Shown one piece after another: positions 53,117 through 61,685 of a stretch of DNA of 64,000 nt (the first letter of the stretch is position 1; each line of letters starts with the position of its first letter). The DNA is taken from positions 1 through 64,000 of the forward strand of contig DATLOM010000018.1 of the NCBI GenBank assembly GCA_035536185.1, written 5' to 3'. Source of the stretch: GCA-2861595 sp035536185 (lineage in GTDB: Bacteria > Actinomycetota > Acidimicrobiia > Acidimicrobiales > GCA-2861595). The position numbers and the translations under genes were made by a program. Below the pieces are notes generated by a model. It saw only the letters and a list, made by a program, of their open reading frames with translations, was not told where the DNA came from and made no database searches.

Positions 53117-53270
53117 GCCGCCTTGGAGCCGGAGCCGGCAGGAGAACCGGCCCAGCGGACGCCCGACTGCTCGACGAGGGAGAGCTCTTGGGTATCGCTC
53201 GGTTGAAGCCGGACATGGCCGGCCGTCTGGTGCGCCTGTCTGTCGGAGCCATGTACGACGCCCGCCCGTC

Positions 53271-54011
53271 TTGACCGTCGTCGATCTGGCCGCGCCCGCC
53301 GTCGCCGTCGCCATGGCCGCCGTCTTCACCGGCGCTGTCGCCCAAGCGGTGACCGGCTTCGGCTTCTCCCTCGTGAGCGCCCCGTTCCTCGTGCTGCTGC
53401 TGGGCCCGCTGCACGCCGTGCGCCTGGTCAACCTCCTCGCCCTCTTCTTCAACGTCGTCATGCTGGTCCGCGAGCACAAGGGCGTCGATCTCGGGAACGT
53501 GGCCCGGCTCCTGGCTCCCGCACTGGTCGTGGCACCCGTGGCGGCCTACGTGGTCCACAGCACCGACCCGGCGCTGCTGTCGATCGTCGTCGGGCTCACG
53601 GTGCTGGCCTGTGCACTGCTGCTCGCATCCGGACGGCGCGCCGAGCGGCTCCGCGGTCCGGGGGGCATGGTGGCCGCCGGGGCGGCCAGCGCGGCCATGA
53701 ACACGACCAGCGGCGTGGGAGGGCCCACTGTCGCCATGTACGCCCTCAATGCGGGATGGCCCACGGAGATGAGCCGCCCGACCTTCCAGGCGTACTTCCT
53801 CGGCCTCAACCTGCTCAGCTTCGTCTCCCTCGGGCCGGTGTCGCTCCAGCCCGTTCCCGCCGCCCTCCTCGCTGCCGCCATCGTCGGCGGTTACGTGGCC
53901 GGGGTGACCGCCCTGCACCGGCTAGACGCCGTCACCGTGGGCAAGGCCGTCATCGCCCTGGCCATGGCCGGCGGGGTCGCAGCCGTCGTCCGTGGCATCG
54001 TCGACATGTGA
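53271..54011 (+). CDS. TSUP-family (TauE/SafE) membrane transporter
   Basis: This is a 246-aa protein with about eight helices. AQAVTGFGFSLVSAPFLVLL and ASAAMNTTSGVGGPTVAMYA are the two pseudo-repeat motifs typical of TauE/SafE sulfite/organosulfonate exporters. The TTG at 53271 is the probable start; no ATG or GTG fits better. The gene before it is small and unrelated. Confidence 0.75.
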   Translation: MTVVDLAAPAVAVAMAAVFTGAVAQAVTGFGFSLVSAPFLVLLLGPLHAVRLVNLLALFFNVVMLVREHKGVDLGNVARLLAPALVVAPVAAYVVHSTDPALLSIVVGLTVLACALLLASGRRAERLRGPGGMVAAGAASAAMNTTSGVGGPTVAMYALNAGWPTEMSRPTFQAYFLGLNLLSFVSLGPVSLQPVPAALLAAAIVGGYVAGVTALHRLDAVTVGKAVIALAMAGGVAAVVRGIVDM

Positions 54012-54071
54012 GGCTGGAGACGGGAGGCTCCATCGCCTGATCGCCGGTACACCGGCGCCTACCGTGAGCAG

Positions 54072-55427
54072 GTGAGGGTGGCACGGACGCGTAGGTCCAT
54101 TCCCGGCTTCCGTCACCCGGCGCAGTACATCGTCACCGCCTTTGTGGTCGCCAGCTTTCTCGGCGCCCTGCTGCTCGCCATCCCTTCTGCATCCCACGGC
54201 CCTGGTGGCGTGCCCTTCCTGACGGCGCTGTTCACCGCCACTTCTGCCATCTGTGTCACCGGCCTGGTCGTCGTCGACACGGCCAAGCAGTGGACGACTC
54301 TGGGTGAATGGATCATCCTCGGCCTCATCCAGATCGGTGGGTTCGGGATCATGACCCTGTCGTCGCTCATCGTGGTCGTGGTCGCCCACCGGCTGGGCTT
54401 GCGCCACCGTCTCATCGCCGCGGCCGAGACGGGATCGCTGAACCTCGGTGACGTCCGCCAGCTTCTGATCGGCGTGGCCCGGCTGAGCTTCGCAGTGGAG
54501 GCCACCGTGGCCGTCGCCTTGGGCCTGCGGTTCTGGATCAGCCACGACGAACAGCTGCGCCATGCTGCCTATCTCGGCATCTTCCACTCCGTTTCCGCTT
54601 TCAACAACGCCGGTTTCTCCCTCTTCAGCGACAACCTGATCGGGTTCAACCGGGACCCCTTCGTCCTGCTGGTCGTCGCCGCCGCCGTCGTCATCGGTGG
54701 TCTTGGGTTCCCGGTCTGGGTCCAGATCGCCCGGCACCGGCGTGAGCTCCGGCGCTGGAACCTCCACGCCAAGATCACAGTGGCCACCACCGCGGTGCTG
54801 GTGGTTGCCGGCGCGGCATTGTTCGCCTGGTTCGAATGGACGAACCCCAACACCCTCGGGCCCATGTCCGTGACCGACGGGTTCATGAACTCGCTGTTCC
54901 ACAGCGTGATGCCGCGGACCGCCGGGTTCAACTCGATCGACATCGCCGGCATGCGGGAGCCGACACGCCTGCTCACCGAGATACTGATGTTCATCGGAGG
55001 TGGGAGCGCCTCGACGGCGGGCGGGATCAAGGTGACCACCTTCGCCCTCCTGGGCTGGGTCATGTGGGCCGAGGTACGGGGCGATCCCGACGTGGTGGCC
55101 TTCGACCGCAGGATCCCGAATGAAGCCCAACGCCAGGCCGTGACGGTCGCTCTCCTGGGCATCGGCACCCTCATGGTCGCCACCATGGCGTTGCTGGCCA
55201 CCACCGATCTTTCGAGATCCGATCTCCTCTTCGAAGCCGTGTCCGCCCTCGGCACGGTGGGGCTCTCGGCCGGCGTCACGGGCCTGCTGTCGACCACGTC
55301 ACAATTGATAGTCATCGTGCTGATGATCCTCGGGCGGGTCGGGCCTCCGACGTTGTTCGCCGCACTGGTCCTGCGAGAGCGGCGCCGCCTCTACCAGAAC
55401 CCATACGAAAGGCCGATCATTGGTTGA
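54072..55427 (+). CDS. ktrB: KtrB/TrkH-type potassium uptake channel subunit
   Basis: This is a 451-aa protein. The repeated pore regions are visible: TALFTATSAICVTGLVVVDT (first loop), SVSAFNNAGFSLF, SLFHSVMPRTAGFNSIDI and SALGTVGLSAGVTGLL (fourth loop), each with a selectivity Gly. GGGSASTAGGIKVTTFALLG precedes the last. GTG 54072. It overlaps the TrkA-type regulator by 8 bp, forming a KtrAB K+ uptake system. Confidence 0.88.
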   Translation: MRVARTRRSIPGFRHPAQYIVTAFVVASFLGALLLAIPSASHGPGGVPFLTALFTATSAICVTGLVVVDTAKQWTTLGEWIILGLIQIGGFGIMTLSSLIVVVVAHRLGLRHRLIAAAETGSLNLGDVRQLLIGVARLSFAVEATVAVALGLRFWISHDEQLRHAAYLGIFHSVSAFNNAGFSLFSDNLIGFNRDPFVLLVVAAAVVIGGLGFPVWVQIARHRRELRRWNLHAKITVATTAVLVVAGAALFAWFEWTNPNTLGPMSVTDGFMNSLFHSVMPRTAGFNSIDIAGMREPTRLLTEILMFIGGGSASTAGGIKVTTFALLGWVMWAEVRGDPDVVAFDRRIPNEAQRQAVTVALLGIGTLMVATMALLATTDLSRSDLLFEAVSALGTVGLSAGVTGLLSTTSQLIVIVLMILGRVGPPTLFAALVLRERRRLYQNPYERPIIG

Positions 55428-56121
55428 CCGAACCAGAGGAGCTCGCAAGCGCCACGCCCCTGCGGCCGAGGCCGGCGACCAGGTCGTGGTGATCGGTCTG
55501 GGACGGTTCGGCGGCGCGGTGGCCGCCGAGCTGTGCCGGCTCCAGTTCGAGGTCCTCGGCATCGACGGCGACGGAGACCGCATCCAGCACTACTCCGAGA
55601 TGCTCACCCACGTCGTACAGGCCGACTCCACCAACCAGGCCGCCCTGCAGCAGCTCGGAGTGGCCGACTTCAGTCATGCCGTCGTGGGCATAGGTACCGA
55701 CATCGAAGCAAGCATCCTGACCGTCGCCGCTCTCGAGGATCTCGGGGTCTCCAACATCTGGGCCAAGGCCGTGACGAAAGAGCACGGGCGAATTCTGGAG
55801 AGGGTCGGTGCCCATCACGTGGTGTACCCAGAGCACGACATGGGTCACAGGGTCGCCCATCTCGTAGGAGGGCGGATCATCGACTGGTTCCAGCTCGACG
55901 AGGACTTCGCCATGGTCGAGACCGCGGTGCCGGATGAGCTGGCCGGACGGTCCCTCGGCGAGATGGGCATCCGGGCCCGCTACGGGGTGACCGTCGTCTG
56001 CGTGAAGCCCGCGGGCCAGAGCTTCACCTACGCCACCCCCGACACGGTGCTGGAGAAGGGAACGATCCTCGTCGTCGCCGGCCCCGGAAAGAGCGCCGCC
56101 GCCTTCGCGGCCCTCGACTGA
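55420..56121 (+). CDS. ktrA: KtrA/TrkA-type RCK regulatory subunit
   Basis: This is a 233-aa protein. The RCK_N Rossmann motif VVVIGLGRFGGAVAAEL, with Asp in VLGIDGDGDRI for NAD(H)/ATP, and AVVGIGTDIEASILTVAALE are followed by an RCK_C domain (AGRSLGEMGIRARYGVTVVC, ILVVAGPGKSAAAFA). The TTG at 55420 overlaps ktrB. It gates the channel in response to nucleotides. Confidence 0.88.
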   Translation: MVDRTRGARKRHAPAAEAGDQVVVIGLGRFGGAVAAELCRLQFEVLGIDGDGDRIQHYSEMLTHVVQADSTNQAALQQLGVADFSHAVVGIGTDIEASILTVAALEDLGVSNIWAKAVTKEHGRILERVGAHHVVYPEHDMGHRVAHLVGGRIIDWFQLDEDFAMVETAVPDELAGRSLGEMGIRARYGVTVVCVKPAGQSFTYATPDTVLEKGTILVVAGPGKSAAAFAALD

Positions 56122-56148
56122 CGCTCGCAAAAGGCGTAGAAATTGGGC

Positions 56149-56583
56149 ATGACCGATACCCCCCGCGCCCGCCTGCACCACATCGCCATCACCGTCACCG
56201 ACGTCGACGCCAGCGTTCGCTGGTACGAGAGCGTCTTCGGCGTCAAGTTCTTGATGGAGGCCCCTCACGAAGGTGGCACCGGCATGCTCCTGGCCGACGA
56301 GAAATTTGAGTTGGCCATCGTGCTGCACCGCCACGATGCCAACGACGGGGAGCTGTTCAAGGAGACGGTGACGGGTCTCGATCACCTCGGTTTGGGTGTC
56401 GCCACCCGTGCCGACCTCGAAGCCTGGGTGACCCATCTCGAGAGCCACGGTGTGGTCAGGTCAGAGGCCGCCGACAGGCCGCTGACGCAATCGCCCATCG
56501 CCGAGACCCCCTACGGCTCGATCCTCGTCTTCCGCGACCCCGACAACATCCAGCTCGAGCTCTTTGCTCCTCCAGGCACCTGA
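56149..56583 (+). CDS. VOC-superfamily protein (glyoxalase-like), copy 3
   Basis: This is a 144-aa protein with LHHIAITVTDVDASVRWYES at the start and SILVFRDPDNIQLELFAPPG at the end, metal ligands His and Glu in place. It is more like typical glyoxalase/lactoylglutathione-lyase relatives than the two cluster copies. ATG 56149 is favoured; an upstream start 6 bp away is possible. Confidence 0.82.
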   Translation: MTDTPRARLHHIAITVTDVDASVRWYESVFGVKFLMEAPHEGGTGMLLADEKFELAIVLHRHDANDGELFKETVTGLDHLGLGVATRADLEAWVTHLESHGVVRSEAADRPLTQSPIAETPYGSILVFRDPDNIQLELFAPPGT

Positions 56584-56649
56584 GAGATCGCGGTGACGTC
56601 GACCGGGAGCTGAAAGCCAGATCGAGACCGAGGTCGCCGTTCGCCGCCC

Positions 56650-56796
56650 TTCGCCCTGGAGGCGTTCACCGACCTGGGCGCCAACGTCTGCGAGTCCACC
56701 CGACGCAGCGAGGCCAGCCCGCTCATCCCCCACCGGGACAAGGTCCGAGGAGGCTTCATTTTTTGCCGTGACAAAGAGACGCGGCGAGGTGCTGTA
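56650..56796 (+). pseudogene. 3' fragment of a beta-carbonic anhydrase
   Basis: The conceptual frame reads FALEAFTDLGANVCESTRRS, EASPLIPHRDKVRGGFIFC. The pattern SP-IPH--VRGF-Y at the end of short actinobacterial beta-carbonic anhydrases matches, with an extra Gly and then loss of the end. No start and no Zn-site portion is present. The rest of 56584-56839 shows no gene. Confidence 0.45.
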
Positions 56797-56839
56797 GAGC
56801 CGGGTCGTGGCGCCACTCTTGCGACCAGAGATTGGTTGT

Positions 56840-57268
56840 TCAGACGAAGCGGAGATCCTCGCCATCGGCCTCGTCGACTGTGCGCTCGCAGGTAGGGCAC
56901 CACCAACGCGCTTCCATGGCGCTTCCGCAGGCTTCGTGGTGGACGCCGTCGCCGTCGCCGCTACGTGTCGCCCCCCACTGGGCCAGCAGGCGCAGCGCGC
57001 CGGCCAGTTCCCGGCCGGCGGCGGTGAGGTCGTAGACGAAGCGCGGGGGCCGGCTGGAGTAAGGCTCGGCCACGACGATCCCACTCTGCTCGAGGCTCTT
57101 GAGGCGCCGGCTCAGGATGTTGGGGGCGATGCCGGGAACTGCTTCGGAGAGCTCCCCGAAGCGTTTCGCTCCGTCCAGGAGCCCATGGACGACCAGAAGG
57201 CTCCAGCGGTCGCCGACCTGGGCCAGCGCCCACTCGAGCGGTGACTCCTGGTCCTGATGGCTGGCCAT
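56840..57268 (-). CDS. HxlR-family transcriptional regulator
   Basis: This is a 142-aa protein. The winged helix reads ALAQVGDRWSLLVVHGLLDG, FGELSEAVPGIAPNILSRRL, LEQSGIVVAEPYSSRPPRFV, YDLTAAGRELAGALRLLAQW. A C-terminal Cys-rich tail (CGSAME, CPTC) may bind zinc. HxlR proteins sense reactive aldehydes or quinones. ATG 57268; it is divergent from the protease gene at 57351, with an inverted repeat between them. Confidence 0.88.
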   Translation of the reverse strand: MASHQDQESPLEWALAQVGDRWSLLVVHGLLDGAKRFGELSEAVPGIAPNILSRRLKSLEQSGIVVAEPYSSRPPRFVYDLTAAGRELAGALRLLAQWGATRSGDGDGVHHEACGSAMEARWWCPTCERTVDEADGEDLRFV

Positions 57269-57313
57269 GGCCTCATCCTGCCCCGGAACAACGCTCAATG
57301 GTGTATCGTTGTG

Positions 57314-57330
57314 ACTTGCAAGGAGCAAGT
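57314..57330. promoter_or_regulatory. Candidate HxlR operator ACTTGC-N5-GCAAGT
   Basis: Perfect 6-base arms with a 5-base spacer lie between the HxlR regulator and the HtrA-like gene, 21 bp before the ATG at 57351. Size and spacing suit a winged-helix dimer. Autoregulation and control of the protease gene are the obvious inferences. Confidence 0.5.
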
Positions 57331-57350
57331 GACTACGGAGGGACTAAACC

Positions 57351-58250
57351 ATGGGCATCCTGGATGAGCTGCAGCAGGCGGTGACGACCGTCTCGGAGAG
57401 AGTCGGGCCGGCGGTGGTGCGCATCGGCCGGGGGCCGGGGCGCGGTGCCGGGGTCGTCATCGCCCCGGGCACGGTGGTGACCAACGCCCACAACCTCCGG
57501 GGCGAGGAGGCCACCATCGGCTTCACCGACGGCCGGAGCGAGACCGGGCGCCTGGCCGGCGTCGACGTGGACGGTGACCTAGCCGTCCTCACGGTTCCGA
57601 CGGCGGAGATCGAACCGGTGGAGTGGGGCGAGGAGGTGGGCACCGGCTCGCCCGTCTTCGCCCTCACCTCCAGCCGGGACGGTGGAGTGCGGGTGACGTT
57701 CGGCCTCGTGTCCAACGTAGGCCAGTCCTTCCGTGGCCCCCGGGGCCGGCACATCGCCGGCAGCTTCGAGCACACCGCTCCGATGCGACGGGGCTCCTCG
57801 GGCGGCCCGGTCGTGGACGGCTCCGGACGGGTGGTCGGGATCAACACCAACCGCCTGGGAGACGGCTTCTACCTTGCCCTTCCGGCCGACGAGGCCCTCA
57901 GGCGGCGCCTCGATGCCTTGGCCAAGGGCGAGTCGCCCCGGCGGGTGCACCTCGGCGTGGCCCTCGCCCCGGCCGCCGCCGCCCGCCACCTCCGCCGTGC
58001 CGTCGGCCTGCCCGAGCGCGACGGCCTCCTCGTGCGCGGGGTCCAGGACGACAGCCCCGCCGGCCACGCCGGCCTGCGCCAGGGTGACCTGATCGTCGGC
58101 GCCGGTGACCACGTGGTGACGAGGCTCGAAGACCTTCACGCCGCCCTGGACGAGGCCGCCGGCGGAGGCTCGATCACCCTTCACGTCGTGCGAGCCACCG
58201 AAGAGTTCGACGTGGTAGTCGAGCTCCAGGCCGGCGCCGAACCCGAGTAA
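57351..58250 (+). CDS. HtrA/DegP-like serine protease with PDZ domain, no signal peptide
   Basis: This is a 299-aa protein. Catalytic His47 (VVTNAHN), Asp76 (DVDGDLAVL), Ser150 (MRRGSSGGPV) are all present. Residues about 205-290 form a PDZ domain (LVRGVQDDSPAGHAGLRQGD, LIVGAGDHVV). The N-terminus MGILDELQQAVTTV has no export signal, so it acts in the cytosol, unlike most HtrA. ATG 57351 with ACGGAGGG upstream. Confidence 0.88.
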   Translation: MGILDELQQAVTTVSERVGPAVVRIGRGPGRGAGVVIAPGTVVTNAHNLRGEEATIGFTDGRSETGRLAGVDVDGDLAVLTVPTAEIEPVEWGEEVGTGSPVFALTSSRDGGVRVTFGLVSNVGQSFRGPRGRHIAGSFEHTAPMRRGSSGGPVVDGSGRVVGINTNRLGDGFYLALPADEALRRRLDALAKGESPRRVHLGVALAPAAAARHLRRAVGLPERDGLLVRGVQDDSPAGHAGLRQGDLIVGAGDHVVTRLEDLHAALDEAAGGGSITLHVVRATEEFDVVVELQAGAEPE

Positions 58251-58261
58251 AAAGCGGCGCG

Positions 58262-58460
58262 ATGTGCACGAAGCGTCGTGATCTGGCGCCGAGGGGGCCG
58301 ATCACAGCGCTGGATGCACATCTCGGCGGCGTCGGCGAGGACGTCCGGCCTGAGCCAGACGTAGGCGAACGCCGGCGGAGCCGCGCCGGTCTCGGTCCGA
58401 TGTGCACGGAGCGTCGTGATCTGCCGCCGACGGGCGTCGATCACAGCGCTGGATGCACAT
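58262..58460. repeat. Two long imperfect palindromes, four copies of a 24-bp motif
   Basis: Copy 1 (58262-58321) and copy 2 (58400-58460) are each inverted repeats. Left arms start ATGTGCACG and right arms end GGATGCACAT, with AGCG, GTGATC and GATCAC conserved inside. The four arms share a motif close to ATGTGCA-N3-AGCG-N2-GTGATC. The two copies are near-identical apart from the spacer loop. This suits REP-like or small non-autonomous mobile elements. 58251-58614 holds no gene. Confidence 0.7.
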
Positions 58461-58614
58461 TGGGCGGCGCAGGCGAACCGGTGTGACGCCAGACGTTGGG
58501 GCAGCGCCGGCGGGCCCGCGCCGCGGCAGCGAGGCCCGCGACCTGCGCCTTCTCGGCGCCGACGGCCACGGCCAGGCGCTGCTCGATGCCCGCCGCCGCC
58601 TCCGGCCTGCTGGC

Positions 58615-59046
58615 TCAGCTCCGGACGAAAGTGACCTTCTTGGTACCGCTGACGCACTCGTAGTAGGCCCGAGGGAGGGGGTCCTGCTCCGTCCGGGTGC
58701 GCTCACAGTGGAAGCCCTCTACGTCCAGCTCCGCCGGTCCCCCGGAGCTGGTCCGCTGCCCGGCGACGCGGACGAACGCCTCGGCCTCGTCGCACGCGAG
58801 GCCCGTCGCTTCGATGTCGCTGGCGAGGTCCTCGCTGTTCGGAGTGAACGGCACGGACCGGCACTTCGCGGTCGCCGGCGCCGGGCTCATGCTGGTGGTC
58901 GAAGGCGCCGTGGTCGAGGTGGTCACCGCCGAAGAGGTGGTGGCCGTCGCGCCGTCGTCGGGATCGTCGTCGTCGCCACACCCGGCCAGGAGCAGCATCC
59001 CGGCCGCCATCGCCGCCCGCAACAGCGAGGTTCGTGGGTTCAGCAC
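58615..59046 (-). CDS. Small lipoprotein, unknown function
   Basis: This is a 143-aa protein. GTG 59046 starts MNPRTSLLRAAMAAGMLLLA, with a lipobox LLAGC; the Cys would be lipidated. A Thr/Ser/Asp-rich linker (GDDDDPDDGATATTSS) leads to a small domain with conserved-looking Cys residues (ATAKCRS, ATGLACDEAE, GFHCERTR, YYECVSG). Surface-attached. Confidence 0.7.
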   Translation of the reverse strand: MLNPRTSLLRAAMAAGMLLLAGCGDDDDPDDGATATTSSAVTTSTTAPSTTSMSPAPATAKCRSVPFTPNSEDLASDIEATGLACDEAEAFVRVAGQRTSSGGPAELDVEGFHCERTRTEQDPLPRAYYECVSGTKKVTFVRS

Positions 59047-59088
59047 GGCCCGATGGTACCCAGCCCCGACGGGTGCTCGAACCAACAC

Positions 59089-59451
59089 TCAGCGGTTGCG
59101 CAAGCGATCGAGCCGGCGCCGGTCCCGCTTGGTAGGACGACCCGTCGCCGGGTCCCTGACGAAACCGGAGGGCAGAGTTTCCCGGGGCGGCGCCGGCGGG
59201 CTGTGGTCGATCATGCACTCAGCCGCCACGGCCGGGCTCACCCGCGTCTCGATCACCCGCGCCACCTCCAGCAGGCGGTCGCGGTCCTGAGCCCGCGCCG
59301 CCACCCGGTCACCCACTCTCACGGGTGTGGAAGCCTTCACGGCCGACCCGTTCACCCGAACATGCCCGCCCCGGCACGCCGCGCTGGCCTGCGACCGGGT
59401 CTTGTAGACCCGCACCGCCCACAGCCAGCGGTCGACCCGGGTCACCTCCAC
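59089..59451 (-). CDS. S4-domain RNA-binding protein (Hsp15-like)
   Basis: This is a 120-aa protein. TRVDRWLWAVRVYKTRSQAS and GHVRVNGSAVKASTPVRVGD are the S4 fold, as in Hsp15/RqcP-like ribosome-quality factors. A basic C-tail (KRDRRRLDRLRNR) follows. GTG 59451 is favoured; a longer frame starts at 59514 within the repeat array boundary. Confidence 0.75.
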   Translation of the reverse strand: MEVTRVDRWLWAVRVYKTRSQASAACRGGHVRVNGSAVKASTPVRVGDRVAARAQDRDRLLEVARVIETRVSPAVAAECMIDHSPPAPPRETLPSGFVRDPATGRPTKRDRRRLDRLRNR

Positions 59452-59511
59452 CCGGGCATGGTGGCACGTGAGGCCGACGGCGGACTTGGTCACCGCGGCG
59501 CCGTCGCCAAA

Positions 59512-59860
59512 CACCAGGTTCCCCCGCCCAGGGACTTGGTGCCCGAAGCGGGCCAGGGCCGCCAGCGCACCAGGGGGTCCCCCCCCCCAGCGAACTTGGT
59601 GACCGAAGCGAACCAGGTGCCGTCAAACGCACCAGGTTCCCCCGCCCAGCGAACCTGGTGCCCGAAGCGTGCCAGGCGCCGCCCAAACGCATCGGGCCCC
59701 GCCCGGCAAACTTGGTGCCCGAAGCGGTGCCAGGCGCTGCTCAAACCCATCAGGGTCCCCCCCAGCGAACTTGGTGACCGAAGCGGGCCAGGCCGCCCAA
59801 CGCACCAGGTTCCCCCGCCTAGGGACTTGGTGCCCGAAGGCGGCGCCAGGGTGCCGCCAC
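59512..59860. repeat. Tandem array of six 55-62-bp hairpin-forming units
   Basis: Units start CACCAGG or CATC-GG and contain a C-run, then GAACTTGGTG-CCGAAGCG and CCAGGC-GCC. CACCAGGTTC and GAACTTGGTG inside a unit are near-complementary, so each unit can form a hairpin. Unit lengths are not multiples of three, so no repeat protein is encoded. A partial copy (GGACTTGGTCACCG) is near 59483. Interval 59452-59971 holds no gene. Confidence 0.75.
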
Positions 59861-59971
59861 GCACACCAGCTTCGCAAGCGGGGCCTCGGGCGCGAGCGTT
59901 GCCCCTGTTGCGCGACCTGGCCGGCGGTCCACCGGCGAGAGGCGCGGGGGCTGGCATGATCGATGGCCGCC

Positions 59972-61606
59972 ATGTCCCGCACCGTCACCCTCCGCCCCTG
60001 GCAGAAGGCCGCTCTCGAGCGGCTCGCCGCCGGCACGTCACCAGACTTCCTCGCCGTGGCCACGCCCGGCGCCGGCAAGACCACCTTCGCCCTCACCGCG
60101 GCGCGACAGGCGCTGGCCGCCCACCCCGGTCGCCGGCTCCTGGTGGTCGTGCCGACGGCGCACCTCAAAGGGCAGTGGGCCCGGGCGGCGGCGAGCTTCG
60201 ACCTGCACCTCGACCCCTGCTGGACCGCGGTCGACGGTGCTCTGCCGGCCGATATGCACGGGATCGTCACCACCTACCAGCAGGTGGCGAGCTGCGCCGG
60301 CGTGCTGAGGGCGTTGGCCGGCGACGCCATGGTGATCTTCGACGAGCTCCATCACGCGGCCGAGGAGCGGGCCTGGGGCGACGGCCTGCGGACGGCTTTC
60401 GAGACGGCGCCGAGGCGTCTGGCCCTCTCCGGCACCCCTTTCCGCTCCGACACCCACGCCATCCCCTTCGTCTCCTACGCGGCCGACGAGGCGGTGCCCG
60501 ACTACGAGTACGGCTACGGGGACGCGCTGGCCGACGGCGGCGTGGTGCGACCCGTCTACTTCCCCCGCATCGACGGGATGATGGAGTGGAGCGGCCCCGA
60601 CGGCACCCTCCACGCCCACAGCTTCGACGATCCGCTCGACGCCGCCCGGGCCGGCCAGCGCCTGCGCACTGCGTACTCGCTGGGGGGCGAGTGGCTCCCC
60701 CACGTGCTCCGCCAGGCCCACGAGCAGCTGACGGCCATCCGGAAGCGCCAGCCTGATGCCGGCGGCCTGGTCATCGCCACCGACCAGGACCACGCCAGGG
60801 GCATCGCCCGCCTGCTGAGAGACCGGCTGCGGGTCAAGGCGGCGGTGGCCACATCCGACGACCCCGGCGCCTCCGACGTCATCTCCGGCTTCGCCGCCGG
60901 CAGGGACGAGTGGATCGTCGCCGTGCGCATGGTGGCCGAAGGCGTCGACATCCCCCGGCTGCGGGTGGGCGTCTTCGCCACCACCATCACCACCGAGCTG
61001 TTCTTCCGCCAGGCTGTCGGCCGCCTCGTGCGGTGGACCCGCGGCACCTCAGGGCAGAAGTCGTTCCTCTACATCCCCGACGAGCCCCGGCTCCGAGCCC
61101 GCGCCTTCGCCATCGCCGAGCAGCGCCGCCACTCGCTCCGCCACCAGGACCGGGAGGTGACGGCGGGCCAGCCGAGGGAGGAGATCGTGGCCGAGGACCT
61201 CTTCTCCATGTTCGAGCCGATCTCCGCCGTTCCCCTCGGCCACGGTGACGAGCCGGACTGGGTCATCGACGGCGACGGCTTCCCGGAGCCGGCCGACGAC
61301 GCCAGCCTCACCATCCCCCTGCCGCCGCTGCCCCTCGGCGGGCCGGGCATGGCGGGCGTAGATGGCGCGGGCTCCGGCGGCCGCACCCGGCGCGAGCACA
61401 AGGAGCACCTGCGCAAGGCCAACGCCGACAAGGCCCGGCTCATCGCCCGCCACACCGGCATGACCCACGCCAGCGTGAACGCCGAGCTGAACCGCGTCAG
61501 CGGGGTCAAGAAGATCAGCGACGCCACGGTCGAGCAGCTCGACCGCCGGCTGGACAAGGCCGAGCAATGGCTGCGTCAGGCCTCCGCCCGCCGCGTCGTC
61601 GGCTGA
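59972..61606 (+). CDS. SF2 (DEAD/DEAH) helicase-like ATPase
   Basis: This is a 544-aa protein. Motif I ATPGAGKTTFALTA, II VIFDELHHAAEE, III LALSGTPFR, V VRMVAEGVDIPRL, VI FFRQAVGRLVRWTRG. This is the short helicase class found near restriction or repair genes. The C-terminal 150 residues hold a Gly/Pro linker and a helical basic tail (REHKEHLRKANADKARLIAR) that may bind DNA/RNA. ATG 59972. Confidence 0.85.
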   Translation: MSRTVTLRPWQKAALERLAAGTSPDFLAVATPGAGKTTFALTAARQALAAHPGRRLLVVVPTAHLKGQWARAAASFDLHLDPCWTAVDGALPADMHGIVTTYQQVASCAGVLRALAGDAMVIFDELHHAAEERAWGDGLRTAFETAPRRLALSGTPFRSDTHAIPFVSYAADEAVPDYEYGYGDALADGGVVRPVYFPRIDGMMEWSGPDGTLHAHSFDDPLDAARAGQRLRTAYSLGGEWLPHVLRQAHEQLTAIRKRQPDAGGLVIATDQDHARGIARLLRDRLRVKAAVATSDDPGASDVISGFAAGRDEWIVAVRMVAEGVDIPRLRVGVFATTITTELFFRQAVGRLVRWTRGTSGQKSFLYIPDEPRLRARAFAIAEQRRHSLRHQDREVTAGQPREEIVAEDLFSMFEPISAVPLGHGDEPDWVIDGDGFPEPADDASLTIPLPPLPLGGPGMAGVDGAGSGGRTRREHKEHLRKANADKARLIARHTGMTHASVNAELNRVSGVKKISDATVEQLDRRLDKAEQWLRQASARRVVG

Positions 61607-61685
61607 CGCCTCCGCGCCAGTTGATCGGAAGCGGGCTACGGCGCCCGCCGGGGCGACCTCACCCGGCTCCGTGCACCATGTTCAC

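Noticed and set aside
59512..59860. Possible CRISPR array
   Set aside because: Unit lengths of 55-62 bp diverge along their whole length, and there are no constant short repeats with unique spacers or cas genes.
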